DNA from: Streptomyces sp. CB09001
GTDB lineage: Bacteria; Actinomycetota; Actinomycetes; Streptomycetales; Streptomycetaceae
Assembly: GCF_003369795.1 (NCBI RefSeq)
Contig: NZ_CP026730.1
Location: forward strand, 2,728,001-2,792,000
Reading direction: 5' to 3'
Length of the DNA: 64,000 nt
Shown here: positions 16,821 to 26,622 of the stretch, piece by piece
Layout of the letters: the number at the start of each line of letters is the position of its first letter
Position numbering within the stretch: position 1 is the stretch's first letter
Notes under the pieces: generated by a model
What the model was told of the DNA's origin: nothing
Database searches by the model: none
What the model saw: the letters and a program-made list of their open reading frames with translations, nothing else
Position numbers and translations under genes: made by a program

Positions 16821-17303
16821 TCACTGCCGGCGGGCGACGGCGTCGGCCTTGTCGACCCCGTCCCACACGTTCCGGTACCAGGGGCGGTCGGCGGCGGCGG
16901 CCCCGGCGCGGGTCTGCTCGGCCGCCTCCGGGTCGACGACAACGAACCCCGTCTCCCCCGGCATCACGTAGTGCAGCCGCAGCCGGACCTGCTGCTCGGC
17001 GTAGGCGTCGTCCTGCCAGCGTGCCTTGAGGTCGCGCAGGTCCTCGACCCGCTGCCGGGTCTCCCGCTGCTCCCGCTGGAGATCGGCGATCTCGGCACGC
17101 TGGGCGACGTACTGCCGTATCGGGTAGGCGAGCGCCACGACGAGCGAGCAGAGCACCATCGCGAGCAGCGCGGCCCGGCCGGTCAGCCGGGAGCGCCGGG
17201 CCTGGCGCCTGGTCTGCGAACGGTAGACCCGGGCCGCGGTCTGTTCCCCGATGATCCGGATCCTGGTCGCGGTGGAGAAACGGTCCCGGTCCTTCACGGC
17301 CAT
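16821..17303 (-). CDS. divIC: Septum formation initiator, FtsB/DivIC family
   Basis: A 160-residue bitopic membrane protein. It has a basic cytoplasmic N-terminus, one transmembrane helix (about 43-62, 'RAALLAMVLCSLVVALAYPI'), an extracytoplasmic coiled coil (about 64-100) and the 'AEQQVRLRLHYVMPGETGFVVVDPE' tail typical of DivIC/FtsB. These proteins pair with FtsL and FtsQ/DivIB in the divisome; in Streptomyces they are needed for sporulation septation rather than viability. ATG 17301-17303 has GGAG upstream. The position directly after eno is a conserved actinobacterial arrangement. Confidence 0.9.
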   Translation of the reverse strand: MAVKDRDRFSTATRIRIIGEQTAARVYRSQTRRQARRSRLTGRAALLAMVLCSLVVALAYPIRQYVAQRAEIADLQREQRETRQRVEDLRDLKARWQDDAYAEQQVRLRLHYVMPGETGFVVVDPEAAEQTRAGAAAADRPWYRNVWDGVDKADAVARRQ

Positions 17304-17414
17304 CTGGTCTCCGCCTCCCGTGCACGCGCGTACGTCCCCGCACACGGTACGGGACCGGATACGGGGACGTACGTACGACGCTGCCTTCTACCGGGCGGTC
17401 AGCCCTTACTGGGC

Positions 17415-18731
<1,317 letters not shown>

Positions 18732-18847
18732 TCACTGTGACGCTTCGGTGTGCCGCGGTCCCGCGGGACCGCGACGGCTCTGCGGGACCGAGCCTAACCG
18801 GCTCCGGGCGATCGGCCAGCCGATCGCCCACCCGCTGGACAGAACCG

Positions 18848-18875
18848 AGAGTAAATTGTTTCCGAACGGAACAAA
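18848..18875 (-). promoter_or_regulatory. Candidate eno promoter overlapping a palindrome
   Basis: On the minus strand TTTGTT (18870-18875) and TACTCT (18848-18853) are separated by 16 bases, a plausible -35/-10 pair. The -35 lies in the near-palindrome TTGTTTCCGAACGGAACAA (plus strand, 18856-18874), which could be an operator. The AT-rich character here contrasts with the surroundings. Confidence 0.4.
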
Positions 18876-18891
18876 GGCGGAACATGAAAAG

Positions 18892-18933
18892 TCCCGCCCC
18901 GGTGCGTACGGGGGAACACGCACCGGGGCGGGA
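18892..18933 (-). terminator. Terminator after the first rpf gene
   Basis: A perfect 16-base-pair hairpin (TCCCGCCCCGGTGCGT, 18892-18907, with 18918-18933) lies about 20 bases past the stop of the rpf gene. It has no T-run. Confidence 0.8.
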
Positions 18934-18953
18934 GTCGCGGAGGCCGCCGCCGC

Positions 18954-19910
<957 letters not shown>

Positions 19911-20035
19911 TGGCGAGCGGTCATGACCGTAGACACGCGCTCCGCGGATTTTCAAAGACGATCACGGCTTCTGAGACCTATCTCTCACGAGATCCAAAAG
20001 GGACATACGGTCTCTAACCGTGACGTGAACTCCCC

Positions 20036-21049
20036 CTACTTTTCGCCCGATTCGCCCGTGACCGTGAGCGTCTGACCGGGCAGGATGTGGTCCGGGTCGG
20101 CACCGACGACGGTCGCGTTGTCGGCGTAGAGCGTGCGCCACCCGCCGTCGACCTCAAGGGAGTCGGCGATGGCCCAGAGACTGTCGCCGGTGCGGACGAC
20201 GTAACGGCCGTCCCCGGCCTCCCGCTCGCCACCGTCGCGCGAGGCGTGCCGGCCCGTCGTCGGGTCCGTACGCCCCTCCCCCGCCGCACCCTCGTCCGCG
20301 GTGCCGCCCCGGTGCTTGCCGGAGCCGGACGAGCCCTCGGTGCCCTGCGATTCGGCACTGACGGAGGGGTCGGATTCGGACGAAGTGTCCGGCTTGGCGG
20401 ATTGGTCCGCCTCATCGGACGGAGCGTCAGACGACGGCGAAGAAGAGGGCGAAGGGGACGAAGAGGATGCTCCGGACGTCGACTCCGGCGTCTCGGCCGT
20501 GCCGGACGAACCGCTCGAGCCGGACGACTCGGATGACTGGGGCGACTCGGGTGTTTCGGTGGTCGCGGGTGTTTCGGACGACTTGGTGGTGTCCTGCTCC
20601 CCCGAGGTGTCCGAACCCTCCGACGCCCCGTCACCGGCCGTGCCGGAGCCGGAGCCGCCGCCCGTGACCCCGGAGTCGCTGCCCAGTCCGGCCAGCAGAC
20701 CGCAGGTCGGCCAGGCGGCGATGCCCTGGTCCGCGTGTATCTTCTCGGCGATTCGTATCTGCTGGGAGCGACTGGCCTGGTCGGCGCTGGGGGCGTAGTC
20801 CAGCCCGCCGTACCGCTCCCAGGCGTCCTGGGACAGCTGCAGGCCGCCGTAGTACCCGTTGCCGCTGTTCTGGCTCCAGGCACCACCGGTCTCGCACTCG
20901 GCGACCTGGTCCCAGTTCGCGGAGTCGGCCGCGTGGGCGCCGGTGGCACCGAGCAGCGGGATCGCGATGGCGGAGCCGGTCACTCCGGCGGCGACGACCA
21001 GTGCGGGTGCCTGGCGGGGGCGGCGGTGACGACCGTTCCCGGAGAGCAT
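20036..21049 (-). CDS. Second secreted Rpf-like protein with LysM domain
   Basis: A 337-residue paralogue of the preceding protein. The signal peptide ends near residue 41 (AHA-AD). The Rpf domain (about 43-120) reads '[29 protein letters not shown]', with the catalytic glutamate in CETGG. A very long Ser/Asp/Glu/Thr-rich linker (about 125-280), highly acidic and low complexity, joins it to a LysM domain ('YVVRTGDSLWAIADSLEVDGGW', about 282-330). It would act outside the cell on peptidoglycan. No riboswitch-like leader is visible, so it is probably controlled differently from its neighbour. Start ATG 21047-21049 behind AAAGG. Confidence 0.92.
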   Translation of the reverse strand: MLSGNGRHRRPRQAPALVVAAGVTGSAIAIPLLGATGAHAADSANWDQVAECETGGAWSQNSGNGYYGGLQLSQDAWERYGGLDYAPSADQASRSQQIRIAEKIHADQGIAAWPTCGLLAGLGSDSGVTGGGSGSGTAGDGASEGSDTSGEQDTTKSSETPATTETPESPQSSESSGSSGSSGTAETPESTSGASSSSPSPSSSPSSDAPSDEADQSAKPDTSSESDPSVSAESQGTEGSSGSGKHRGGTADEGAAGEGRTDPTTGRHASRDGGEREAGDGRYVVRTGDSLWAIADSLEVDGGWRTLYADNATVVGADPDHILPGQTLTVTGESGEK

Positions 21050-21192
21050 GCGACGACCTTTCACGAGACGACGGGGACCGCGCGGCGGATGACGCTCGAC
21101 ACCACGCTGATCCGTGAACGTATAGGGAGATCATCACTTGTCACAAGTTCATGCCGCGCAGATCACGTGAAGATCACAGAGTTGAGCGCGTG

Positions 21193-22494
21193 TCACTTTT
21201 GCGTCGGCGACGGACCGTTGCCCGCCGATGACGCGAGCGGTGTGAACGAGACCGGCAAAGTGCGCAGACCTCGCATGATGAGGCCGCCGCGCCACCGGAG
21301 TTCGGCCGGGTCCGCGGCGAGGCGGAGGTCCGGCAGCCGGGTGAGCAGGGTGGCCAGCGCCGTCTGCCCCTCCAGCCGGGCGAGCGGGGCGCCGAGGCAG
21401 TAGTGGATGCCGTGGCCGTACCCGAGGTGCTGGCTGTCGCGGCGGGCCAGGTCCAGGGTGTCCGGGTCGGTGAACCGCTCCGGGTCCCGGTCGGCGGCGG
21501 CGAGGACGACGAGGACGGGGTCGCCGGCCGCGACGTCCTGTCCGCCGATGGTCAGCGGCCGGGTGGCGAAGCGCCAGGTGGCCAGCTCCACCGGGCCGTC
21601 GTAGCGCAGGAGTTCCTCGACGCCGGTCTCCAGCAGGCCGCGCTCCCCGGCGGCCAGGGACGCCTGCAGCCGCTCCCGCTGCCCGGGGTGGGTGAGCAGG
21701 GCGTACGCGCCGTTGCCCACGAGGTTGACCGTGGTCTCGAAACCTGCGAAGAGCAGGATGAAGGCCATGGCCGCGGCCTCGTTCTCGGTGAGGTGCTCGC
21801 CGTGGTCGGAGGCGCGGATCAGGCCGGAGATGAGGTCCTCGCCGGGCGCGGGCTCGGGCGGCAGTGCGGCGCGCTTGCGGTGGATGAGATCGGCGAGGTA
21901 GCCGCGCATCTTCTTCACCGACCGGGCGACGCCGCCCCGCGGGCCTCCTTGGTGACGGATCATCATGCCCGCCCAGTCCCGGAACTCGTCCTGGTCCTCG
22001 CGGGGGACGCCGAGCAGGTCGCAGATGGCGTAGATGGGCAGCGGGAAGGCGAACTCGTGGATCAGGTCGGCGGAGCCGGTGGCGGCGAAGCGGTCGATGA
22101 GGAGGTCGGCCAGCTCCTGCACCCGGGGCGCGAACTCGGCCACGCGGCGGGGCGTGAACGCCTTGCTGACCAGCCGTCGCAGCCTGGTGTGGTCGGGCGG
22201 GTCGATGTTGAGCAGATGGGTCATCAGCTCGGCCTTCCGCTCCCCCGGAATGCCGGTCTTGCCCTTGGCGTGCGCGGGCTCGGCGTGGTGCGCCGGGTTC
22301 TTGGACAGCCGCGGGTCGGCGAGGGCCTGTTTCGCGTCGGCGTACCGGGTGACCAGCCATGCCTCCACTCCGCTGGGCAGCCGGGTGCGGTGCACGGGGG
22401 CGTGCTCGCGCAGCCAGGCGTAGGCAGGATAGGGGTCGCTCGCGAACTCCCAGGTGAACAGCTCGGGGACGGGGGCGGAAGAGCTGCCGGTCAT
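21193..22494 (-). CDS. Cytochrome P450, CYP107-like
   Basis: A 433-residue soluble bacterial P450. It has the I-helix oxygen-activation motif 'LLFAGFETTVNLVG', the K-helix ExxR in 'VEELLRYDGPV', and the haem loop 'HLGYGHGIHYCLGAPLARLEG' with the proximal cysteine near residue 364. 'NIDPPDHTRLRRLVSKAFT' is typical of CYP105/107 class proteins. The loop has Y-G-H-G where many P450s have FGxG. It needs ferredoxin and ferredoxin reductase, neither of which is adjacent. The ATG overlaps the mazG stop as ATGA (22491-22494), so the two are co-translated, which is unusual for a P450. Substrate unknown. Confidence 0.93.
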   Translation of the reverse strand: MTGSSSAPVPELFTWEFASDPYPAYAWLREHAPVHRTRLPSGVEAWLVTRYADAKQALADPRLSKNPAHHAEPAHAKGKTGIPGERKAELMTHLLNIDPPDHTRLRRLVSKAFTPRRVAEFAPRVQELADLLIDRFAATGSADLIHEFAFPLPIYAICDLLGVPREDQDEFRDWAGMMIRHQGGPRGGVARSVKKMRGYLADLIHRKRAALPPEPAPGEDLISGLIRASDHGEHLTENEAAAMAFILLFAGFETTVNLVGNGAYALLTHPGQRERLQASLAAGERGLLETGVEELLRYDGPVELATWRFATRPLTIGGQDVAAGDPVLVVLAAADRDPERFTDPDTLDLARRDSQHLGYGHGIHYCLGAPLARLEGQTALATLLTRLPDLRLAADPAELRWRGGLIMRGLRTLPVSFTPLASSAGNGPSPTQK

Positions 22495-23468
22495 CCCTCG
22501 ACCGCCCGGATCGCGTCCCGGTAGGCGCGGGCCGCCGCTCTCAGGGCCGCCTCGGGGTCGGTGCCCGCGGACTCGGCGCGGGCGGCGAGGGCGAGCAGTT
22601 CGTAGCCGATGCCCTCGCCGGTGGGCAGCGGGACGTCGAGGCCCGCGGTGCGGACGCGGGAGGCGAGCTTGGCGGCGAGGGCGAGGCCGGGCTGGCCCAG
22701 GGGGACGCCCTCGGTGACCGAGGTGCGCCGCTTCTCCGCGGCCTTGGTGCGCAGCCAGTGCTCCCGGACCTCCTCGGGGGTCTCGGCCGTCTCCTCGCCG
22801 AAGACGTGCGGGTGGCGGTGGATGAGCTTGGCGACGATGGTGCCGGCCACGTCGTCCACGGAGAACGGGGCGTCGGGGTCCTCCTCGGCGATGCGGGCGT
22901 GGAAGACGACCTGGAGGAGCACGTCGCCCAGCTCCTCCCGCAGCTCGTCGCGGTCGCCGTCCTCGATGGCCTCGACGAGTTCGTACGCCTCCTCGATGGC
23001 GTACTTGGCCAGGCCCTTGTGGGTGCGCTGCGAGGACCAGGGGCATTCGAGGCGGATGCGGTCCATGACCTGGACGAGGTCGAGGAGGCGGGCGCCCGGG
23101 AGGTCGTAGGAGGCGGGGAGCAGCTCGAGGTCGGGCATCCGGACACGGCCGGAGCCGGCGAGGCGGGCCAGGCCGTCGGTGAGCGCGGGGTCGCCCTCGC
23201 CGGTCGCGACGACCACCGCGGTGCGGCCGCCGGCGCAGGCGTCCACCAGTTCCTCGGCGGTCGGGGCCGCCTCCTCCACCCGGATCCCCGCCTCGCGCAG
23301 ATAGGGCACCTGCGGGTGGGCGCCGTCGGCGCACAGGACGCGGTCGGCGGTGCGCAGGGCCTGCCAGGCGGGCCAGGACAGCAGGCCGGGGGCGACGCGG
23401 TGGCTGGTGGTGAGCAGGACGATGCGGCCCTGGTCGGGGGCGGTCGCGTCGGCGGTGGTTGCGTTCAC
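22491..23468 (-). CDS. mazG: Nucleoside triphosphate pyrophosphohydrolase MazG with N-terminal domain
   Basis: A 325-residue protein. The C-terminal MazG domain (about 125-250) has 'LVQVMDRIRLECPWSSQRTHKGLAKYAIEEAYELVEAIE' with EExxE and the downstream 'ELGDVLLQVVFHARIAEED' ExxD, the magnesium-binding acidic residues. The first 115 residues resemble a shortened tetrapyrrole-methylase-like domain, as in mycobacterial and streptomycete MazG. MazG hydrolyses non-canonical or damaged NTPs, such as oxidised dNTPs, and can lower (p)ppGpp. It is the first gene of a coupled pair with the P450. Confidence 0.9.
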   Translation of the reverse strand: MNATTADATAPDQGRIVLLTTSHRVAPGLLSWPAWQALRTADRVLCADGAHPQVPYLREAGIRVEEAAPTAEELVDACAGGRTAVVVATGEGDPALTDGLARLAGSGRVRMPDLELLPASYDLPGARLLDLVQVMDRIRLECPWSSQRTHKGLAKYAIEEAYELVEAIEDGDRDELREELGDVLLQVVFHARIAEEDPDAPFSVDDVAGTIVAKLIHRHPHVFGEETAETPEEVREHWLRTKAAEKRRTSVTEGVPLGQPGLALAAKLASRVRTAGLDVPLPTGEGIGYELLALAARAESAGTDPEAALRAAARAYRDAIRAVEG

Positions 23469-23544
23469 TCCTCGAACCTAACGCACCCGGTCGACGGCCC
23501 CCCGAGTTGTCCACAGGGGACCGTATCGCCGCTGCTCAGGGGTG

Positions 23545-24198
23545 CTACGCCGGCTGCTGGGGCCCCGCCGCCGTGATCTCGCGCACCCACGGTGTCCGCG
23601 TGTCGACACGGCTGCTCTTCTGGACGTCCCAGGCGCCGTAGCGCGGGTTGAGGTCGACGTCGAGCTTCTTGGATGCCTCGGACAGGGCCTGCCAGAACTC
23701 GGGCCGGCTGGTGTCGGTGCCGAGGCTCTGGGCGAGCTTCTGGGCCTCGATCTGGACGAGGAGGTTGTCGTCGAGGCGGTCGGGGGCGACGCCGTACTGC
23801 TGGAGCCAGACCGTCTCCAGCTGCTCGGGGCCGCCGGCCTGCTTCTCCAGCTCGCCGCGCATGTCCTGCACTTCCTTGCGGCTGACGCCCACCCCGGCGT
23901 CCTGGGCGGCGCGGTGCAGGACCCGGTCGAGGACCATGCCGTGCAGGGTGTCGCGGGTGAGGGTGCCGGTCCGGGCGACGACCTGCTGGTACTGGGTGTC
24001 GTCCGGCACGGCGGCGCGCTGTGCCTCGCGCACCTCGTCCACGCGGTTCTCCAGCTGGGCGACGGTGATGCGCTGGTCGCCGACGACGGCCGCCGCGCCC
24101 GGATGCGCGTCGTTGCCGCAAGCGGTGAGCAGGGGGGCCGCTGCGGCGATCGCGGCGGTGAGGAGAAGCGCGGAGCGACGGCGGCTGCGGCGGTGCAA
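23545..24198 (-). CDS. SurA N-terminal domain lipoprotein
   Basis: A 217-residue exported lipoprotein. TTG 24196-24198 is chosen because GGAGG stands five bases upstream and the signal peptide starts directly ('LHRRSRRRSALLLTAAIAAAAPLLTAC'). The lipobox is LLTAC. The mature part is helical and resembles the SurA/PrsA N-terminal chaperone domain: 'AAVVGDQRITVAQLENRVDEV' followed by 'RDTLHGMVLDRVLHRAAQDAGVGVSRKEV'. No parvulin (PPIase) domain follows. It probably assists folding of exported proteins outside the membrane. It lies after mazG-P450 on the same strand in reverse order, with its own start region. Confidence 0.8.
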   Translation of the reverse strand: MHRRSRRRSALLLTAAIAAAAPLLTACGNDAHPGAAAVVGDQRITVAQLENRVDEVREAQRAAVPDDTQYQQVVARTGTLTRDTLHGMVLDRVLHRAAQDAGVGVSRKEVQDMRGELEKQAGGPEQLETVWLQQYGVAPDRLDDNLLVQIEAQKLAQSLGTDTSRPEFWQALSEASKKLDVDLNPRYGAWDVQKSSRVDTRTPWVREITAAGPQQPA

Positions 24199-24361
24199 GG
24201 GAACCTCCCGTTTGGAGATTGTGCGACGGTGCACAAAGTCTTGCGATGATCGATGTTAGGCAGTGGCCCGGCTCTGGCCAACCCATTGGACCAACGATTC
24301 ATCGGGACTTCGGGCACCGCCTCGTGCCCGGCCCGCCACCGGGCCCTCGTGGCGGCGGTGG

Positions 24362-25894
24362 TCAGCCGCGCATCCGGCCCAGCCACTGGAGCGTGCGCCG
24401 GATGTCGTCCGCGAGCGGATGGCCGGGTCCGTGGACGTGCTCCACGTCGTGCAGCAGCCGGACCAGCGTGTCGTGGGCGGCGGCGCGGTCGCCGAGGGCG
24501 AGGAGGAGATGGCCGATGCGGCGGCGGACGTCGTGGGCGAGGTCGGGGTCGCCGGCCACGTACTGGTTCTCGTAGTACGGCAGCAGCGCGCGGTACTCGG
24601 CGAGGGCGGCGGCCGGTTCGCCAAGCTGTTCCAGGCACTGGGCGGCGTCGTAGCGGTGGCGCAGGGACTGCGGGTCGGCCTGGCCGGCCTCGGCGGCGCG
24701 TTCGTCGGCGAGGCGGCGCAGTTCGGGCAGGGCACGCCGGTACTGGCCGTCGTCCATGAGGGTCGCCGCGTACTGCCTGCGCAGGGTGCGCACGACCGGG
24801 GAGCGTTCGCCGTGCTGTTCGGCTGCGGCGGGCAGGATCGCGCCGAGGACGTCGACGGCCTGGGTGATGCGGCCCTCGCCGAGGAGGCGTTTGACGTCGT
24901 CGACGGCGCGGGCGACGTCCGGTTTCTCCGCCTCGGCGGCGGGCGGTACGGGCGCCGGTTGCGGCGCGGGGGTGCGGGCGCGGTCGGGCCAGGGGGCGTG
25001 CGGGCGCACGAAGGGGCGGGTGGGGTCAAGGGGGCCGCCGGTGGGCACGCCGAGCGTGGGCAGCAGCGGCGCGAGGTGCTCGTAGACCTCCTGCGCGGAG
25101 TCGGGGCGGTGCTGCGGGTCCTTGGCGAGCAGGCGCAGCACCAGGGCTTCGAGCGCCTCCGGGACCTCGGGGCGGGTACGGCGCACGGGCAGCGGGGGCT
25201 CGTACAGGTGCCGGTGCAGCACACCGAGTGCCGTGGAACCCGCGAACGGGACGTCGCCGCTGAGCAGTTCGTGCAGCAGCACGCCGAGTGCGTACAGGTC
25301 GGTGTACGGGCCGACGGCGCCGCCCATGGCCTGCTCGGGGGCCATGTAGGCGGGCGAGCCGATGGGGGTGCCGGTGTGGGTGAGGCGGGTGGTGTCGGCG
25401 TCCATGACGGAGGCGACGCCGAGGTCGAGGACGGTGACGGTGCCGTCCTGCTTGACCATCACGTTGCGCGGCTTGAGGTCGCGGTGGACGATCGGCACGG
25501 CGTGCACGGCGCTGAGGACGGCGCACAGTTGGGCGGCGACCGCGACGGCCCACTGCCACGGGTAGGGATCGTGCTCGGCGAGGTGGTCGGAGAGGTCGGC
25601 GCCGTCGACGTACTGCATGACGAGGAACAGCTCCTCGCCCTCGCTGCCCGCGTCGTGCACCGTGACCAGGCCGGGGTGGTCGACCTGTGCGGTGACGCGG
25701 CACTCGCGCACGAACCGGCGGCGCAGTTCGTCGGCCTCCGCTCCGGCGACCTTGTCGGGGCGCAGCAGCTTCACCGCCACGCGCCGGTCCAGGCGCCGGT
25801 CGTAGGCCGTCCAGACCTGTCCCATGCCGCCCTGGCCGATGAGCGTGGACAGCTCGTACCGGCCGGCGACGACGCGTCCGGTCGCCGCGGTCAC
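24362..25894 (-). CDS. Serine/threonine protein kinase with TPR-like C-terminus
   Basis: A 510-residue cytoplasmic kinase without a transmembrane segment. The PknB-like catalytic domain (about 10-270) has the glycine loop 'LIGQGGMGQVWTAY', 'VAVKLL' with the ATP-anchoring lysine, catalytic 'IVHRDLKPRNVMV' (about 133) and 'APEQ'. The magnesium motif reads DLG ('VLDLGVAS') instead of DFG, as in some actinobacterial kinases. After a proline-rich linker, the C-terminal third (about 320-510) consists of helical TPR-like repeats suited to protein binding. Its GTG overlaps the stop of a membrane protein gene as GTGA (25891-25894), suggesting the membrane protein is a partner. Confidence 0.9.
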   Translation of the reverse strand: MTAATGRVVAGRYELSTLIGQGGMGQVWTAYDRRLDRRVAVKLLRPDKVAGAEADELRRRFVRECRVTAQVDHPGLVTVHDAGSEGEELFLVMQYVDGADLSDHLAEHDPYPWQWAVAVAAQLCAVLSAVHAVPIVHRDLKPRNVMVKQDGTVTVLDLGVASVMDADTTRLTHTGTPIGSPAYMAPEQAMGGAVGPYTDLYALGVLLHELLSGDVPFAGSTALGVLHRHLYEPPLPVRRTRPEVPEALEALVLRLLAKDPQHRPDSAQEVYEHLAPLLPTLGVPTGGPLDPTRPFVRPHAPWPDRARTPAPQPAPVPPAAEAEKPDVARAVDDVKRLLGEGRITQAVDVLGAILPAAAEQHGERSPVVRTLRRQYAATLMDDGQYRRALPELRRLADERAAEAGQADPQSLRHRYDAAQCLEQLGEPAAALAEYRALLPYYENQYVAGDPDLAHDVRRRIGHLLLALGDRAAAHDTLVRLLHDVEHVHGPGHPLADDIRRTLQWLGRMRG

Positions 25895-26484
25895 CGTCCG
25901 CCCCGGTGGCCGTCGTCACGGCCGTCGTGGTTGCGCAGGTAGTCGCTGAGCTCGTCGAGTTCGGCGCGGACCTGGTCGATGCGGGCGGGGGCCGGGGGGT
26001 GCTGCGGCGTCGGGGCCTGGTACGGCGGCACCGGCGCCTGCGCCGGGGCGGGGGCCGGGGCGTAGGGGTACGCGGGCTGCGGGTGTCCGTACCCGGGTGC
26101 CGGGGGCGGCGGCATCGGGACGGGGTGGCCGGGGTGGGGCGGCCGCCGGTGGTGGCGGATGTCGGCGTAGAGGAAGTACCCGGCGCAGGCGCAGGCGTTG
26201 AGCAGCAGGATGATCATCCCGGTGGTGCCGGCCGGGGTGCTGAAGTCGTCGGTGTCGTCGGTGGCCAGGAAGCAGAAGCTGACCACCAGGGCGACGGCCG
26301 TCGCGGCGAAGACCCACCAGTCGCGTGGCCGGCGGCTCACGACGGCGGCGTACAGCGTCGATATCCAGGCGAGGAAGCCGATGCTCAGCAGGGCCAGGGC
26401 CACGAAGAAGACGCGCAACAGGACCAGCACCGCGGTCCTGGGGCGGCGCGGCGGCGGTGGCGGCGCATAGCCGTGGCCGTGCAT
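25891..26484 (-). CDS. Small membrane protein with Pro-rich tail, kinase partner
   Basis: A 197-residue protein starting at ATG 26482-26484 behind AGGAGA. After a short 'APPPPPRRP' segment there are about four hydrophobic helices (roughly 17-38, 40-52, 55-72 and 90-112). A cytoplasmic tail of Pro/Ala/Tyr-rich low complexity follows, then a terminal helix 'RIDQVRAELDELSDYLRNHDGR'. I recognise no family beyond streptomycete membrane proteins next to kinases. The four-base overlap with the kinase gene argues for a joint function, perhaps as membrane anchor or substrate; that is inference. Confidence 0.8.
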   Translation of the reverse strand: MHGHGYAPPPPPRRPRTAVLVLLRVFFVALALLSIGFLAWISTLYAAVVSRRPRDWWVFAATAVALVVSFCFLATDDTDDFSTPAGTTGMIILLLNACACAGYFLYADIRHHRRPPHPGHPVPMPPPPAPGYGHPQPAYPYAPAPAPAQAPVPPYQAPTPQHPPAPARIDQVRAELDELSDYLRNHDGRDDGHRGGR

Positions 26485-26622
26485 GACTTCTCCTGGGGAC
26501 CCGATGGGACGGACGTGCGCCGGGCGACCGGTGCGGAGTCGAGCGTATAGGCCGACACGGACCGGCGGCCCCGGGTTGTACCGAACCGTTGTCGTCCTGG
26601 TCACTCGGGCCGCGCGGGCGGC

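Noticed and set aside
21193-22494. Part of a natural-product gene cluster
   Set aside because: The P450 is coupled to mazG and flanked by housekeeping-type genes; no synthase or tailoring genes are near.
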